Assembly: GCF_017994015.1 (NCBI RefSeq)
Contig: NZ_JAGOLP010000015.1
Span: 19,125 to 83,124 of the forward strand
Direction of reading: 5' to 3'
Source of the DNA: Ferrovibrio sp.
Lineage (GTDB): Bacteria; Pseudomonadota; Alphaproteobacteria; Ferrovibrionales; Ferrovibrionaceae
Length of the DNA stretch: 64,000 nt
Below are positions 40,082 through 50,073 of the stretch, piece after piece; positions within the stretch are counted from its first letter, which is position 1, and each line of letters begins with the position of its first letter. The notes beneath the pieces are model-generated. The model was not told where the DNA came from. It saw only the letters and a program-made list of their open reading frames with translations, and ran no database searches. The position numbers and the translations under genes are program-made.

Positions 40082-40668
40082 AAACCGCGCTGCTTGCGAT
40101 TGAATTCAAGCTGCTCGTTATCGAGCTGCAAGCCGATCAGCACTTCCACATCGCGGCTGGTGCGGCCCGCGGGCAGCGGGATACGCTGCTCCAGTTCCTC
40201 ACCCACCGCCACGCGGCGGCGGCCTGGCGGCATCGGCAGCCGAGCCGTAAAGCCGTCACGCGACAGGATATTCTGCTGCTTATCCACCACGGCGACAAAA
40301 TACGGCACACTCAGTTCGCGCGCATCGCCCGCAGCCGGCCCACGGGTGCCCGCCACCTGCAAGGTGAAGGTAACGGTGACGACGGAGTTTTTCTCGGCGA
40401 ATTTGCAGCCGCCGTTGAAATCCAGCAATTCCACCTCAAAGGCCACATCGGTCAGGTCACGCCCGGCGCCTGCACGGAACTGCACAGATTTCTGCGCATC
40501 GCCCAGGATGCCGACTCGCGGGCAGGGTTGCGGTGGCAGATCGCTTTTTTTGCTGAACCAGCCGCCCGAGCCGCAGCCAGCCAGCAGCAGCAGGCCGGCC
40601 AAAGCGGCGCCGCGCAAAGCGGCCTGCACAGCCGGGCGTGAATTGCTGGAAGCAGCCGAAGCGGCCAT
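40078..40668 (-). CDS. Putative lipoprotein, unknown function
   Basis: A 196-residue protein with signal and lipobox AALRGAALAGLLLLAGCGSGGWF. The mature part begins with a Lys/Pro stretch (KKSDLPPQPCPRVGILGDAQ), then a beta-type domain (LTDVAFEVELLDFNGGCKFAEKNSVVTVTFTLQVAGTRGPAAGDAR ... DVEVLIGLQLDNEQLEFNRKQRGF). Two mature cysteines (PQPCPR and NGGCKF) could pair. Start 40668 is used because it gives the lipobox at about residue 35. It is divergent from ispH. Not recognised beyond being a conserved-looking lipoprotein. Confidence 0.7.
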   Translation of the reverse strand: MAASAASSNSRPAVQAALRGAALAGLLLLAGCGSGGWFSKKSDLPPQPCPRVGILGDAQKSVQFRAGAGRDLTDVAFEVELLDFNGGCKFAEKNSVVTVTFTLQVAGTRGPAAGDARELSVPYFVAVVDKQQNILSRDGFTARLPMPPGRRRVAVGEELEQRIPLPAGRTSRDVEVLIGLQLDNEQLEFNRKQRGF

Positions 40669-40779
40669 GGCGCACTTTCCTTCCACCGTCAGGTACGATA
40701 GCTTGCCCGGCAATTGGCGGGCTCGGTTCTGTATAGAAGAGGCCCCGCCCCCTTACAAGCGACAGCCCTTCAGGCCGGA

Positions 40780-41763
40780 ATGAACAGCGCGCCCGATCAT
40801 CAGCAAACCACCCCGATGCCCGATATTGATATCGTGCTGGCGGCGCCGCGCGGCTTCTGCGCCGGGGTGGACCGCGCCATCCAGATTGTTGAGCGCGCCA
40901 TCGAAAAATACGGCGCCCCGGTCTATGTGCGGCATGAGATCGTGCATAATCGCTTTGTGGTGGAAACCCTGGCCGCCAAAGGCGCGGTTTTTGTCGATGA
41001 GCTGGACCAGGTGCCAGCCGGGGTGCCGGTGGTGTTCTCGGCCCATGGCGTGCCGAAATCGGTGCCGAATGCGGCCAAGGCGCGCAACCTGTTCTACCTG
41101 GATGCGACCTGCCCGCTGGTCAGCAAGGTGCATCGCGAGGCTGAGCGGCATCATCGCGAGGGCCATCATATCCTGCTGATCGGCCATGCCGGGCATCCCG
41201 AGGTGATCGGTACCATGGGGCAATTGCCCGAAGGCACCGTGACGCTGGTGGAAACCGTGGCCGATGTGGCCGCCCTGGCGCCGCCCGAGGGCATGCCACT
41301 GGCCTATATCACCCAGACCACACTTTCGGTGGACGACACCGCCGAGATCATCGCCGCCTTGCAGGCGCGCTATCCCGGCATCGAAGGGCCGAAAAAGGAA
41401 GATATCTGCTACGCCACCACCAACCGCCAGGCCGCCGTGAAGGCGATTGCTGCCGAATGTGATGCGATGCTGGTGATCGGCGCGCCGAATTCCTCCAATT
41501 CATTGCGGCTGGTGGAAGTGGCGCAGCGCAGCGGCTGTCTGGTGGCGCAACTGGTGCAGCGCGCCGGCGATATCGACTGGACGGCGCTGGCCGGCATCCG
41601 TCGTGTCGGTATCACCGCAGGCGCCAGCGCGCCGGAAGTGCTGGTGGAGGAAGTGATTGATGCGTTTCGCCAGCGCTACAGGGTCACTTTGCGTGAAGTG
41701 ACCACCGCCACCGAGGCGGTGCAGTTCAAACTGCCCGGCGCCCTTGATTCCAACGCAGCCTGA
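40780..41763 (+). CDS. ispH: 4-hydroxy-3-methylbut-2-enyl diphosphate reductase
   Basis: Last enzyme of the MEP isoprenoid pathway, a [4Fe-4S] reductase giving IPP and DMAPP, 327 residues. The three cluster cysteines are in [24 protein letters not shown] and [20 protein letters not shown]'s upstream [20 protein letters not shown] and the conserved HEIVHNR and [10 protein letters not shown] segments match IspH. ATG 40780 follows AGGCCGG; an internal ATG at 40816 ([15 protein letters not shown]) would give a shorter family-like start, so the exact start is uncertain. It leads the ispH-thrB-rnhA run. Confidence 0.94.
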   Translation: MNSAPDHQQTTPMPDIDIVLAAPRGFCAGVDRAIQIVERAIEKYGAPVYVRHEIVHNRFVVETLAAKGAVFVDELDQVPAGVPVVFSAHGVPKSVPNAAKARNLFYLDATCPLVSKVHREAERHHREGHHILLIGHAGHPEVIGTMGQLPEGTVTLVETVADVAALAPPEGMPLAYITQTTLSVDDTAEIIAALQARYPGIEGPKKEDICYATTNRQAAVKAIAAECDAMLVIGAPNSSNSLRLVEVAQRSGCLVAQLVQRAGDIDWTALAGIRRVGITAGASAPEVLVEEVIDAFRQRYRVTLREVTTATEAVQFKLPGALDSNAA

Positions 41764-41772
41764 AGCAGCAGC

Positions 41773-42762
41773 ATGGCCGTTTATACCGAGATCAGCGAAG
41801 ATCAGCTCTGCGCCCTGCTGGCCGAATACGATATCGGCTCGCCGCTCTCCTGCAAGGGCATCGCCGAGGGCGTGGAAAATTCCAACTACATGCTGGGCAC
41901 TGAGACCGGCACGTATTTCCTGACGCTGTATGAGCGCCGTGTGAAGCGTGAGGAATTGCCGTATTTCCTCGGCCTGATGGATCATCTGGCGCATAAGGGG
42001 CTGCCCTGCCCCACGCCGATCCAGGGCCGCGATGGCCAGGCTTTGCGCGAAGTGGCCGGCCGCCCCTGCGCCATCATCAGCTTTCTCAACGGCGTGTCGC
42101 CCAAGCGGCTGACACCGAAACATTGCTTCGAGGTTGGCGCCGCCACGGCGCGGCTGCATCTGGCCGGGCGCGATTTTGCCGGCCAGCGCCCCAACGCACT
42201 CAGCATCGATGGCTGGTTGCCGCTGATCCAGGCCTGCGGCAGCCGCGCCAGCGACGTGCGGGCCGGGCTGGAGCATGAATTGGCGCGCGAATATGACAGC
42301 CTGCGCGCCACCTGGCCGGACCTGCCGGGCCGGGTTGGCGACCGGCCATTGCCGCATGGCGTGATCCATGCCGATCTGTTCCCCGACAATGTGCTGTTCA
42401 TCGGCGAAGCCTTGAGCGGCCTGATCGACTTCTATTTCGCCTGCAACGATTATTACGCCTATGATCTGGCGGTGCTGCTGAATTCCTGGTGTTTCGAGAC
42501 CGACGGCGCCTTCAATGTTACAAAAAGCCGGGCACTGATCAGTGGGTATGAAAGTGTGCGGCCCTTGACCGATGGCGAGGTGCATAGCTTGCCGCTCTTT
42601 GCCCGCGGCTCGGCTTTGCGTTTCCTGCTGACGCGGCTGTATGACTGGCTCAACCAGGTGCCGGGCGCTTTGGTGAAGCCGAAAGACCCGATGGAATACT
42701 GGCAGAAACTGAATTTCCATCGCCTGGTGCTGGGCGCCAGCGCCTATGGCGTTGAACGCTGA
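41773..42762 (+). CDS. thrB: Homoserine kinase, APH-fold type
   Basis: Phosphorylates homoserine on the threonine pathway, 329 residues. This is the aminoglycoside-phosphotransferase-fold ThrB of alphaproteobacteria and not the GHMP type of E. coli. It starts MAVYTEISEDQLCALLAEYDIGSPLSCKGIAEGVENSNYML. The catalytic loop is PHGVIHADLFPDNVLF and the metal-binding segment is SGLIDFYFACNDYYAYDLAVLLNSWCFE. It lies 9 bases after ispH and 3 before rnhA. Its pathway partner thrC is at 50070-51485 on the other strand. Confidence 0.92.
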   Translation: MAVYTEISEDQLCALLAEYDIGSPLSCKGIAEGVENSNYMLGTETGTYFLTLYERRVKREELPYFLGLMDHLAHKGLPCPTPIQGRDGQALREVAGRPCAIISFLNGVSPKRLTPKHCFEVGAATARLHLAGRDFAGQRPNALSIDGWLPLIQACGSRASDVRAGLEHELAREYDSLRATWPDLPGRVGDRPLPHGVIHADLFPDNVLFIGEALSGLIDFYFACNDYYAYDLAVLLNSWCFETDGAFNVTKSRALISGYESVRPLTDGEVHSLPLFARGSALRFLLTRLYDWLNQVPGALVKPKDPMEYWQKLNFHRLVLGASAYGVER

Positions 42763-42765
42763 AGC

Positions 42766-43233
42766 ATGGCTGATCTGGAGCGGATCGAAGCCTTCACGGA
42801 TGGCGCCTGCCTGGGTAATCCGGGGCCCGGCGGCTGGGCTGCCCTGCTGCGCTTTCAGGGCCGCGAAAAGGAATTGAGCGGCGGCGACAAGGCCACCACC
42901 AATAACCGCATGGAAATGATGGGTGCGATTTCAGCCCTCGAAGCCCTGAAGCGGCCCTGCCATGTGGTGCTGCATACCGACAGTCGCTATGTGATTGATG
43001 GCGTGACCAAGTGGCTGCGGCCATGGAAGGCGCGCGGCTGGAAAACCGCTGATCGCAAGCCGGTCAAGAATGTTGATCTATGGCAGAAGCTGGAAGCCGC
43101 GATGGCGCCGCACAAGATCGACTGGCAATGGGTGCGCGGCCATAGCGGCCATGTCGAAAACGAGCGCGTGGACCAACTGGCTCGTGCCGCCGCCACCGCA
43201 ATCCGCGATGGCGGCGGTAATGCCCAGGCTTAG
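42766..43233 (+). CDS. rnhA: Ribonuclease HI
   Basis: Degrades the RNA strand of RNA-DNA hybrids, 155 residues. The catalytic carboxylates are Asp in [20 protein letters not shown], Glu in [10 protein letters not shown], Asp in [15 protein letters not shown], and the final Asp in NERVDQLAR; the His in [12 protein letters not shown] is also present. The basic handle [21 protein letters not shown] is intact. It follows thrB by 3 bases and converges with the peroxiredoxin gene, overlapping by 4. Confidence 0.96.
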   Translation: MADLERIEAFTDGACLGNPGPGGWAALLRFQGREKELSGGDKATTNNRMEMMGAISALEALKRPCHVVLHTDSRYVIDGVTKWLRPWKARGWKTADRKPVKNVDLWQKLEAAMAPHKIDWQWVRGHSGHVENERVDQLARAAATAIRDGGGNAQA

Positions 43234-43712
43234 GCCTGGCCGAGCAGTGTGCCGGCGTCGGAAATCTCGAACGCGCCGGGCTTTTCCAGATTGATGCTCT
43301 TCACCACGCCATTGTCGATGATCATCGAATAGCGCTGCGAGCGCACGCCCAGGCCGCGCGCCGAGAGGTCAAATTCCATGCCGATCGCCTTGGTGAAGTC
43401 GCCGCTGCCATCGGCCAGCATCATCACCTTCTCGCCGGTATTCTGCTGCTTGCCCCAGGCGCCCATCACAAAGGCGTCGTTGACCGACAGGCAGGCAATC
43501 AGGTCAAAACCCTTGCCCTTGAATTCATCGGCTTTTTCGATATAGCCGGGCAGATGCTTGGCCGAGCAGGTCGGCGTGAAAGCGCCAGGCAGCGCGAACA
43601 AAGCCACCTTCTTGCCCTGGAACAATTCGCCGCTCTTCACCGCCTCGGGGCCATTGGCGCCGTAGGTGTAGAGGGTGACGTCGGGAATGCTGTCGCCGAC
43701 AGTGATCGTCAT
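43230..43712 (-). CDS. Peroxiredoxin, PRX5/1-Cys-like
   Basis: Thiol peroxidase of 160 residues of the AhpC/TSA PRX5 group. The peroxidatic Cys lies in [18 protein letters not shown], with downstream [16 protein letters not shown] and [24 protein letters not shown], which is the substrate Arg region. A second Cys (LIACLSVND) is at the usual position in this group. The start at 43712 ([15 protein letters not shown]) is chosen since the open frame to 43961 adds unrelated residues. It likely uses glutaredoxin or glutathione as reductant. Confidence 0.93.
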   Translation of the reverse strand: MTITVGDSIPDVTLYTYGANGPEAVKSGELFQGKKVALFALPGAFTPTCSAKHLPGYIEKADEFKGKGFDLIACLSVNDAFVMGAWGKQQNTGEKVMMLADGSGDFTKAIGMEFDLSARGLGVRSQRYSMIIDNGVVKSINLEKPGAFEISDAGTLLGQA

Positions 43713-43938
43713 AGTATCCTCGCTCTGCTGATGCTTTTGGTCATTCCTTGGCGGGCGCCGCCGCAATCGCCGGGCGGCGCCGAAGCGCCCATAACATGGG
43801 TCGGTCTGGAGCCGGAAACAAGCCTCAATCCGGGCGCCTGATGCGGTGAAAGCCGGCAGCAACATCATCCTGCGCCGCCATATGGACAAATGCCCGTAAC
43901 AGGGTAACATTTGGCTAGGTTTGGAGTAGGATGGCGGC

Positions 43939-44526
43939 ATGAAGCGCACAGCCAGGGGCAAGAAGATGTCCGGCTATCTTGAGCGGCACCTGCTGGTGGC
44001 GATGCCCGGCATGGGCGACCCCCGTTTTGCCCGCTCGGTGATCTACATGTGTTCGCATAATGCCGAGGGCGCCATGGGCCTTGTGCTCAACAAGCCCTAT
44101 CCCGGCCTGAGTTTCCCCAGCCTGCTGCGCCAGCTCAGTATCGAAACCACTGTGGACTCGAACATCATTGTGCGGTCCGGCGGGCCGGTGGAAACCGGGC
44201 GCGGCTTTGTGCTGCATTCCACCGATTACATGCAGCCCGGCAGTGTGCCGATTGATGAGCGGCGCGGCATCGGCCTCACCGCCACGCTGGATGTGCTGCG
44301 CGCCATCGCCACCGGCAGCGGGCCGCAGCATCGGCTGTTTGCGCTGGGTTATGCCGGCTGGAGCGCCGGCCAGCTCGATACCGAATTGCAGCAGAATGGC
44401 TGGCTCACCGTGCCGGCGGATTTTGACCTGATCTTCGATTCGGAACTCGACAGCCTGTGGGAACGCTCGCTCGGCGCGCTCGGCGTACAGATCAGCCATC
44501 TTTCCGCCGTTGCCGGCCACGCCTAG
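43939..44526 (+). CDS. YqgE/AlgH family protein (UPF0301)
   Basis: A conserved protein of 195 residues. It has the family's N-terminal [59 protein letters not shown], and [27 protein letters not shown]. Its molecular role is not firmly known. An alternative start ATG at 43966 would drop nine basic residues. It ends in a 4-base convergent overlap with the chemoreceptor gene. Confidence 0.9.
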   Translation: MKRTARGKKMSGYLERHLLVAMPGMGDPRFARSVIYMCSHNAEGAMGLVLNKPYPGLSFPSLLRQLSIETTVDSNIIVRSGGPVETGRGFVLHSTDYMQPGSVPIDERRGIGLTATLDVLRAIATGSGPQHRLFALGYAGWSAGQLDTELQQNGWLTVPADFDLIFDSELDSLWERSLGALGVQISHLSAVAGHA

Positions 44527-46916
44527 AGTCTGAAATACGCCACCAATTCGTTTAGCTGATCAGCCTGGCTTGCCATCGCCTGGGCGGAAGCCGTGGTCTG
44601 TTCTACCAACGCGCCATTACGCTGGGTCATCTCATCCATGTTCGAGACGGCGGTGTTTACCTCGTCCAGCCCGGTCGCCTGCTCGCGGCTGGCGGAAGCG
44701 ATCTCGGCCACGATATCCGCCACCTTTTTCACCGAGCCGACAATTTCGCCCAAAGCCTGGCCGGCCCGGTTGACCAGTTCGGCACCCTGGCGCACCTGGC
44801 CATTCGATACCGAAATCAGTTGCTTGATCTCCTTCGAGGCATTGGCTGAGCGCTGCGCCAGCCCGCGCACTTCCTGCGCCACCACCGCGAAGCCTTTACC
44901 CGCTTCACCGGCCCGTGCCGCTTCCACGCTGGCATTCAGCGCCAGCAGGTTGGTCTGAAACGCGATTTCATCAATCAAGCCTACAATATCAACAATCTTG
45001 CGCGCGCTGTCCTCAATGCCGTTCATCGCCGTGACCGCCTGCTGCACCACGCCGCCGCCGGTATTGGCAGTTGTGCGTGCCGCGGCGGCAAGCTGGTTGG
45101 CGGCTTCGGCATTTTCCGCATTCTGCTTCACCGTGGCGGTGATCTGGTGCATCGACGCGGCGGTCTGCTCCAGGCTCGCCGCCTGCTGCTCGGTACGGCC
45201 GGCAAGATCGGTGGAGCCGGCGGAAATTTCCGCCGATGCCTCACGCACTGCCTGGGCGGTCTGGCTGATCCGCTGCACCACCTCGGATAGCTGGCTGGCA
45301 GTCTGGTTGACATTGGATTGCAGCGCCGCGAACACGCCCTGGAATTCGCCCTCCACCCGGCCGGTCATATCGCCATGCGCCATGCGGTCCAGCGTGCGGT
45401 TCACCGCCGCCAGCGCATTGGCGAAATTATCCAGCAGGCTGTTCACACCTTCGGCCAATCGCCGCATCACACCATCCAGCGCCGCCGCATCGATACGCTG
45501 CACCAGATCTCCGGCCGCCGCCGCCGACACGATCTGGCCCACCGACCGATCAATCAGCGCCTCCTGTGCCTGACGCTCCTGCTCAAACCTTTGCCGCCCC
45601 GCCTCCACCTCGCCTTGCAGCTTTTCATTCTCCAGCCCATTGGCCTTGAAAATCTGCACCGCGCGGGCCATGTCGCCGATCTCGTCGGGCCGGGCGCGTT
45701 CCGGCACCTCGGTATCCCATTCGCGCCGGGTCAGCCGCTCCATCACCAGAGTCAGCCCCACCAGCGTATCCACCACGCGGCGGCCGACATAGAGCCAGCC
45801 GATCAGGCCGGCCACCACCAGGCTGAGGCCGGCCAGCAGAGCCAGCACGATCAGGCCGGTTTTCACCATGGCAAAGGATTGCTGCGCCGCCTGGCCGGCA
45901 TCGGCATTGGCGCTTTCCACAATGCGCGCCACCTCGGTGGAGAGCGTTGTTGCCGCGCGGCGCGAGTTGGCCAGCGCGGTATCCACCTGGGCCAGCGCGA
46001 TCAATTCGCGACGGCGCAGCGGGATCACGCCTTCACGCCCGGCGCCGAAACTGACCATGGCCTCGGTGGCGGCCTTGATCGCATCATCGTTATAGGCATC
46101 CAGCACCCGCTTGAGCGCACCGCGCATGCGCGTCTCAGTGCTCTGGAACCGATCCACCAGACTGTTGAGCGCCGCTTCGCTGGGCGCATTGCCGATGGCT
46201 TCCAGCAGGCTGGCGGCCTGGTTCATGCCGGCGGTCAGATCCGACAGGCCGTCAACCAGGGCAAATTCAAATTCCGCGACGCCCTTCATGTAATCGGCGA
46301 CATCCTTCAGGCTGCGCCCGCCGCTGCCGACATTTTCCAATGTGGTGACAATGGAAAAGGCCGTGTCGTCAGACAGTTTGGCGCTGGCCGTGGTATAGGC
46401 ATCCAACGTGGCGCCGATCTTGCGCGCAATCTCGGCGCGTTGCTCGGCCAAGCGCAGCCGCAGGGCGGTGCGCTCGCCAATCGTGTTGATTTGGCGGTCC
46501 AGTGCGCTGACCGCGGCATCGATCTTGCTGAAATCGCCGCTAGGATCCTTCTGCTTGATGCTGGCTAAGCTGGTGCCGGTGGTATCAATCAGCTTGTGGA
46601 TCTGCTGCTCCATCTCGTTGCGTTCGGCCTCTGAACGCGCCGCCCCCAGGGCCGGTGCCGCGGCGGCAAGCTGGGCCGCCTGCACCGAAAGGTTAAGCGA
46701 GGCAGTGACGGCCGGCAGGTTGTCATCCATCACATGACCAAGCGAGGCATTGATGCGGTTCATGAACAGCCCGGCACTGAGCGTGCAGACGAGTGTAAGC
46801 GCGGCAATGGCACCGAAGGCGAAGTAAAGCTTCTGCCGGATGCCGAAGCGGCGCTTGGCATGGCTCATGGTCATCGGGCTCATCGTCATGGGGAGCGTGT
46901 CGGCGATATTGCTCAT
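44523..46916 (-). CDS. Methyl-accepting chemotaxis protein
   Basis: Transmembrane chemoreceptor of 797 residues. Helix 1 ([23 protein letters not shown], about 30-52) is followed by a large helical periplasmic domain of about 300 residues. Helix 2 ([25 protein letters not shown]) leads into HAMP ([33 protein letters not shown]). The signalling hairpin has the tip [58 protein letters not shown]. No C-terminal CheR-binding pentapeptide is seen; it ends [10 protein letters not shown]. Its start overlaps the stop of the upstream periplasmic binding protein by 4 bases, suggesting that protein presents the ligand. Confidence 0.94.
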   Translation of the reverse strand: MSNIADTLPMTMSPMTMSHAKRRFGIRQKLYFAFGAIAALTLVCTLSAGLFMNRINASLGHVMDDNLPAVTASLNLSVQAAQLAAAAPALGAARSEAERNEMEQQIHKLIDTTGTSLASIKQKDPSGDFSKIDAAVSALDRQINTIGERTALRLRLAEQRAEIARKIGATLDAYTTASAKLSDDTAFSIVTTLENVGSGGRSLKDVADYMKGVAEFEFALVDGLSDLTAGMNQAASLLEAIGNAPSEAALNSLVDRFQSTETRMRGALKRVLDAYNDDAIKAATEAMVSFGAGREGVIPLRRRELIALAQVDTALANSRRAATTLSTEVARIVESANADAGQAAQQSFAMVKTGLIVLALLAGLSLVVAGLIGWLYVGRRVVDTLVGLTLVMERLTRREWDTEVPERARPDEIGDMARAVQIFKANGLENEKLQGEVEAGRQRFEQERQAQEALIDRSVGQIVSAAAAGDLVQRIDAAALDGVMRRLAEGVNSLLDNFANALAAVNRTLDRMAHGDMTGRVEGEFQGVFAALQSNVNQTASQLSEVVQRISQTAQAVREASAEISAGSTDLAGRTEQQAASLEQTAASMHQITATVKQNAENAEAANQLAAAARTTANTGGGVVQQAVTAMNGIEDSARKIVDIVGLIDEIAFQTNLLALNASVEAARAGEAGKGFAVVAQEVRGLAQRSANASKEIKQLISVSNGQVRQGAELVNRAGQALGEIVGSVKKVADIVAEIASASREQATGLDEVNTAVSNMDEMTQRNGALVEQTTASAQAMASQADQLNELVAYFRL

Positions 46917-48085
46917 TGCAGGCTCCTGATCGACTGGAAGCGGCCTTCGGCATCAATCCGGGTGAGGAAGACGGCATCCGAACCCTGATTGTCATCCGGC
47001 CCGAAGCCGAGCGTGACACCGCCGAGATCGTAATTGCCACTGCCGAGCGCCTTGAGCAGGGCCGCGCGGCTCGGCTCGCCCTCCAGCTTCTGCAACGCCT
47101 GGATCGCCAGCCGGCCAACCATATAGCCTTCCAGCGAGATGAAGCCGGGCCAAGCTTTTGGCATATAGGCAGCCAGCGCCTTCTGATAGGCCGCCACGAG
47201 CGGAATGGACGTGTCACGCGGGAACGGCACCACCTGGGTCACCACCACGCCAGCACCATCGGGGCCAAGATCACCCGCCAGCGCATCCGAGCCGACGAAG
47301 GAGATATTCACGAACACGGTTTTGAGGCCGAGCTTCTTGGCGGCGCGGATGAATTCACCGGCCGGCGCATAAGGGCCGATAATGATGATCGCCTGCGGCT
47401 CGCGTTTACGCAATTCGATCAAGGCCCGCTTCACCGCCGTGGTGTTGCGCTCGAAAGTGGCCTCGCCGGCCAGTTCCATCTTTCGCTTGGTCAATGCGCG
47501 CTGCACGCCGGCCAGGCCGGCCCGCCCGAAGGAATCATTCTGATACAGGATGGCGATGCGCTCATGTTTCAGGTCGACGGTGAGGCGCTCCACCATCTCC
47601 TCGGTTTCCTGGAAATATGAGGCACGCACATTCACCACATGCGGCTTATAGGGATTGCGCAGGAATTCGGCGCCAGTAAACGGCCCGATAAACGGCACCT
47701 GGGCCGCCGCCACAATAGGCTCCATCGCTGCCGAGGTGGGCGTACCAACCGGGCCGATCAGGGCAAACACCTTATCCTGATCCAGCAACTGGCGCGCGGC
47801 AGCCGCAGCCTTGGCTGGCTCATAGCCATCATCGCGCAGCACCAATTCCAGCTTGCGGCCCTTCACACCGCCCGCCGCATTGGCTTCGGCAAAAGCCGCC
47901 AGGATGCCATCGCGCATGCCGGTGCCAAGCGCCGAAGCCGGGCCTTCCAGCACTGCGGCCTGACCAAAGACGATACGATCCGCATAAACGCCTGGATCGG
48001 CCGCCCATGCCGGCGCCGCGCCACCCAGCAAAATTGCCGTTGCGGCGACGATGCGACGCCAGCTGCTATTGCTGCTGCCTGCCAT
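46913..48085 (-). CDS. Periplasmic ligand-binding protein (Leu/Ile/Val-type, Peripla_BP_6)
   Basis: A 390-residue type I binding protein related to LivK/amide-binding proteins. The start at 48085 gives a signal peptide [21 protein letters not shown]; the frame to 48493 is a non-coding extension. Family motifs are [73 protein letters not shown], and [24 protein letters not shown] precedes the ATG. No ABC permease or ATPase gene is adjacent. Instead it is coupled to a chemoreceptor gene, so a sensory rather than transport role is inferred. Confidence 0.88.
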   Translation of the reverse strand: MAGSSNSSWRRIVAATAILLGGAAPAWAADPGVYADRIVFGQAAVLEGPASALGTGMRDGILAAFAEANAAGGVKGRKLELVLRDDGYEPAKAAAAARQLLDQDKVFALIGPVGTPTSAAMEPIVAAAQVPFIGPFTGAEFLRNPYKPHVVNVRASYFQETEEMVERLTVDLKHERIAILYQNDSFGRAGLAGVQRALTKRKMELAGEATFERNTTAVKRALIELRKREPQAIIIIGPYAPAGEFIRAAKKLGLKTVFVNISFVGSDALAGDLGPDGAGVVVTQVVPFPRDTSIPLVAAYQKALAAYMPKAWPGFISLEGYMVGRLAIQALQKLEGEPSRAALLKALGSGNYDLGGVTLGFGPDDNQGSDAVFLTRIDAEGRFQSIRSLQ

Positions 48086-48231
48086 CCCATACACTCCCTG
48101 TAACGCTCCGCTCTGCGGCAGAGTCAGGTCAAGTCTAAGGGATATCCGGGGAAATATAAAAGAAACCATGGCTGGGAAAGGCATTAATATTGCCACCCCG
48201 ATTCCAGACCATCGGTTGTGCTCTGCGATGA

Positions 48232-48804
48232 CTAATCGCTCAACAGCCGGGCATAGAGCCGGTGATCGCGCCACGCGCCATTGATCTTGAGATAACCGCG
48301 CAACACACCTTCCGGCTTGTAGCCGGCGCGCAGCAGCAGCCGCTGGCTTGGCTGGTTTTCCGGCAAGGTGGCGGCTTCCACCCGGTGCAGGCCCAATTCG
48401 CTGAAACACCAGGCGGTGCAGGCTTGCAGCGCTTCGGTCATATAGCCCTGGCCGGCATGCGGGCGCCCCATCCAGTAACCGAGCTCGCCGCATTGCGAAG
48501 CGCCGCGCCGCAGATTCGACAAGGTGATGCCGCCCAGCAACGTGTCGTTGCGACGGTCAAAGATGAAAAACCCATTGCCCTGATCAAAGCGCCGCAAACG
48601 ATCAAACCAGGTCAGGCGGCGCCGAAAGCCCTCGCGGCTCAGGGCATCCTCGGCCCAGCTTGGCTCCCAGGGCTGCAAATGCTGGCGGCTGATGGCGCGC
48701 AAAGCCGCCCAGGCTTCAAAATCACTGGCCTCCGGCTGGCGCAGATAGACGCGCTCGGTGGTCATCGCGGGCGCCGGCTGCGAAAGGAAGCGCCCGAAGA
48801 TCAT
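48232..48804 (-). CDS. GNAT-family N-acetyltransferase (RimJ-like)
   Basis: Acetyl-CoA-dependent acetyltransferase of 190 residues, close to RimJ/RimL types. Features are RVYLRQPEASDFEAWAALRAIS, GGITLSNLRRGASQCGELGYWMGRPHAGQGYMTEALQACTAWCFSELGLHRVEAATLPENQPSQRLLLRAGYKPEGVLRGYLKINGAWRDHRLYARL, where the acetyl-CoA loop is RPHAGQGYMTEAL. Its target could be a ribosomal protein N-terminus or a small molecule. It lies 9 bases downstream of the M16 peptidase gene. Confidence 0.88.
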   Translation of the reverse strand: MIFGRFLSQPAPAMTTERVYLRQPEASDFEAWAALRAISRQHLQPWEPSWAEDALSREGFRRRLTWFDRLRRFDQGNGFFIFDRRNDTLLGGITLSNLRRGASQCGELGYWMGRPHAGQGYMTEALQACTAWCFSELGLHRVEAATLPENQPSQRLLLRAGYKPEGVLRGYLKINGAWRDHRLYARLLSD

Positions 48805-48813
48805 GGCAGCGCC

Positions 48814-50073
48814 TCAGCCGAACCGCGCCGCAAAGCGGTCATAGGCTTCAAGCCGGCCGATCGGCCCCAAAGCCGCCAAAGCCGGCTTGGCGCTGCGCAT
48901 GATGCGCTCGGCCACACGGCGCAAAGCCGCTTCGTCGACCTGCTCAACAGCAGCCAGGATTTCATCAATATCCAGCATGCGGCCATAAACTAGCATCTGG
49001 CGGCCAAGCTGCTCCAGCCTTGCGCCTGAACTTTCCAGCGACATCACAAGGCCAACTTTAAGCTGGTTGCGCGCCCGCATCGTCTCATCGGCATCGATAT
49101 GATGACACAGCTTTTCCATCTCGTCGGCCAGCACCGGCATCAATTCAGGCAGCTTTTCGCCGCCAGTGCCGGCATAGATGGTGAGCAGGCCGGTATCACG
49201 GTAGCTGGTGGGATAGGCATAAACCGAATAGGCTAGGCCGCGCTTTTCACGCACTTCCTGGAACAGCCGCGACGACATGCCGCCACCGAGCACGGTGGCA
49301 TAAACCTGCATGGCATAAAAATCCGGATCGTTGAACGGCAGCGCCGGCAATGCAAAGGCGACATGCGCCTGCTCCAGATCGCGCTCCTCGCGCGCTTCGC
49401 CGCCGGCATAACTGGCGGCATCATTGGCACGCCGCGGCGTGGTGGGCAGATTGCCGAAATGGCTCGCCGCCAAATCCACCAGCGCGTCATGCTCCACCGC
49501 ACCGGCCGCCGCCACCACCAGATTGGGGGCGTGGTAATGCCGATCCAGGAAACCCTGCAAATCCTCGCGGCGCATGTTTTCCACACGCTCAATGCTGCCC
49601 AGGATGGGGCGGCCTAGCGCCTGGTCGGGATAGGCCCGTTCTTGCAGGTGATCAAAGATTATATCGTCTGGCGTATCTTCCGCCTGGCCGATCTCCTGGA
49701 TGATGACCTCGCGCTCGCGCTCCATCTCCTCGGGATCAAAGGTCGAATGCTGCAAGATATCGGCCAGCATATCGAGCGCCAGCGGCATGTCGTTCTGCAT
49801 CACCCGGGCGTAATAGGCGGTCTGCTCGCGCGATGTGAAGGCATTGAGATGGCCGCCCACCGCCTCGATCTCCTCGGCGATGGCGCGGGCATTGCGCCGC
49901 TCCGTGCCTTTGAACGCCATATGCTCCAGCATATGCGCCACGCCATTGATTTCAGGCGTTTCGTCGCGTGCGCCGGCATCAACCCAGACGCCGACGGATA
50001 CGGTTTTGACCTGCGGCATGGTTTCGCTCACCACACGCAGGCCGTTGGGCAAAGTTGTCAGGCGCGGGCTCAT
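48814..50073 (-). CDS. M16-family zinc peptidase, processing-peptidase-like
   Basis: Zinc metallopeptidase of 419 residues of the mitochondrial-processing-peptidase beta type. The inverted zinc motif HxxEH is in AHMLEHMAFKGTERRNARAIAEEIEAVGGHLNAFTSREQTAYYARV, with the third ligand Glu downstream. Also present are FVPD-like EREVIIQEIGQAEDTPDDIIFDHL and the GGGMSSRLFQEVREKRGLAYSVYAYPTSYRDTGLLTIYAGT segment, giving a two-domain protease. It starts with GTG-free ATG at 50073, overlapping the thrC stop by 4 bases. Confidence 0.93.
   Translation of the reverse strand: MSPRLTTLPNGLRVVSETMPQVKTVSVGVWVDAGARDETPEINGVAHMLEHMAFKGTERRNARAIAEEIEAVGGHLNAFTSREQTAYYARVMQNDMPLALDMLADILQHSTFDPEEMEREREVIIQEIGQAEDTPDDIIFDHLQERAYPDQALGRPILGSIERVENMRREDLQGFLDRHYHAPNLVVAAAGAVEHDALVDLAASHFGNLPTTPRRANDAASYAGGEAREERDLEQAHVAFALPALPFNDPDFYAMQVYATVLGGGMSSRLFQEVREKRGLAYSVYAYPTSYRDTGLLTIYAGTGGEKLPELMPVLADEMEKLCHHIDADETMRARNQLKVGLVMSLESSGARLEQLGRQMLVYGRMLDIDEILAAVEQVDEAALRRVAERIMRSAKPALAALGPIGRLEAYDRFAARFG

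Noticed and set aside
48086..48493. 136-residue N-terminal extension of the periplasmic binding protein
   Set aside because: The extension is the shadow of the GNAT gene region and would bury the signal peptide; the ATG at 48085 has GGGAG upstream.
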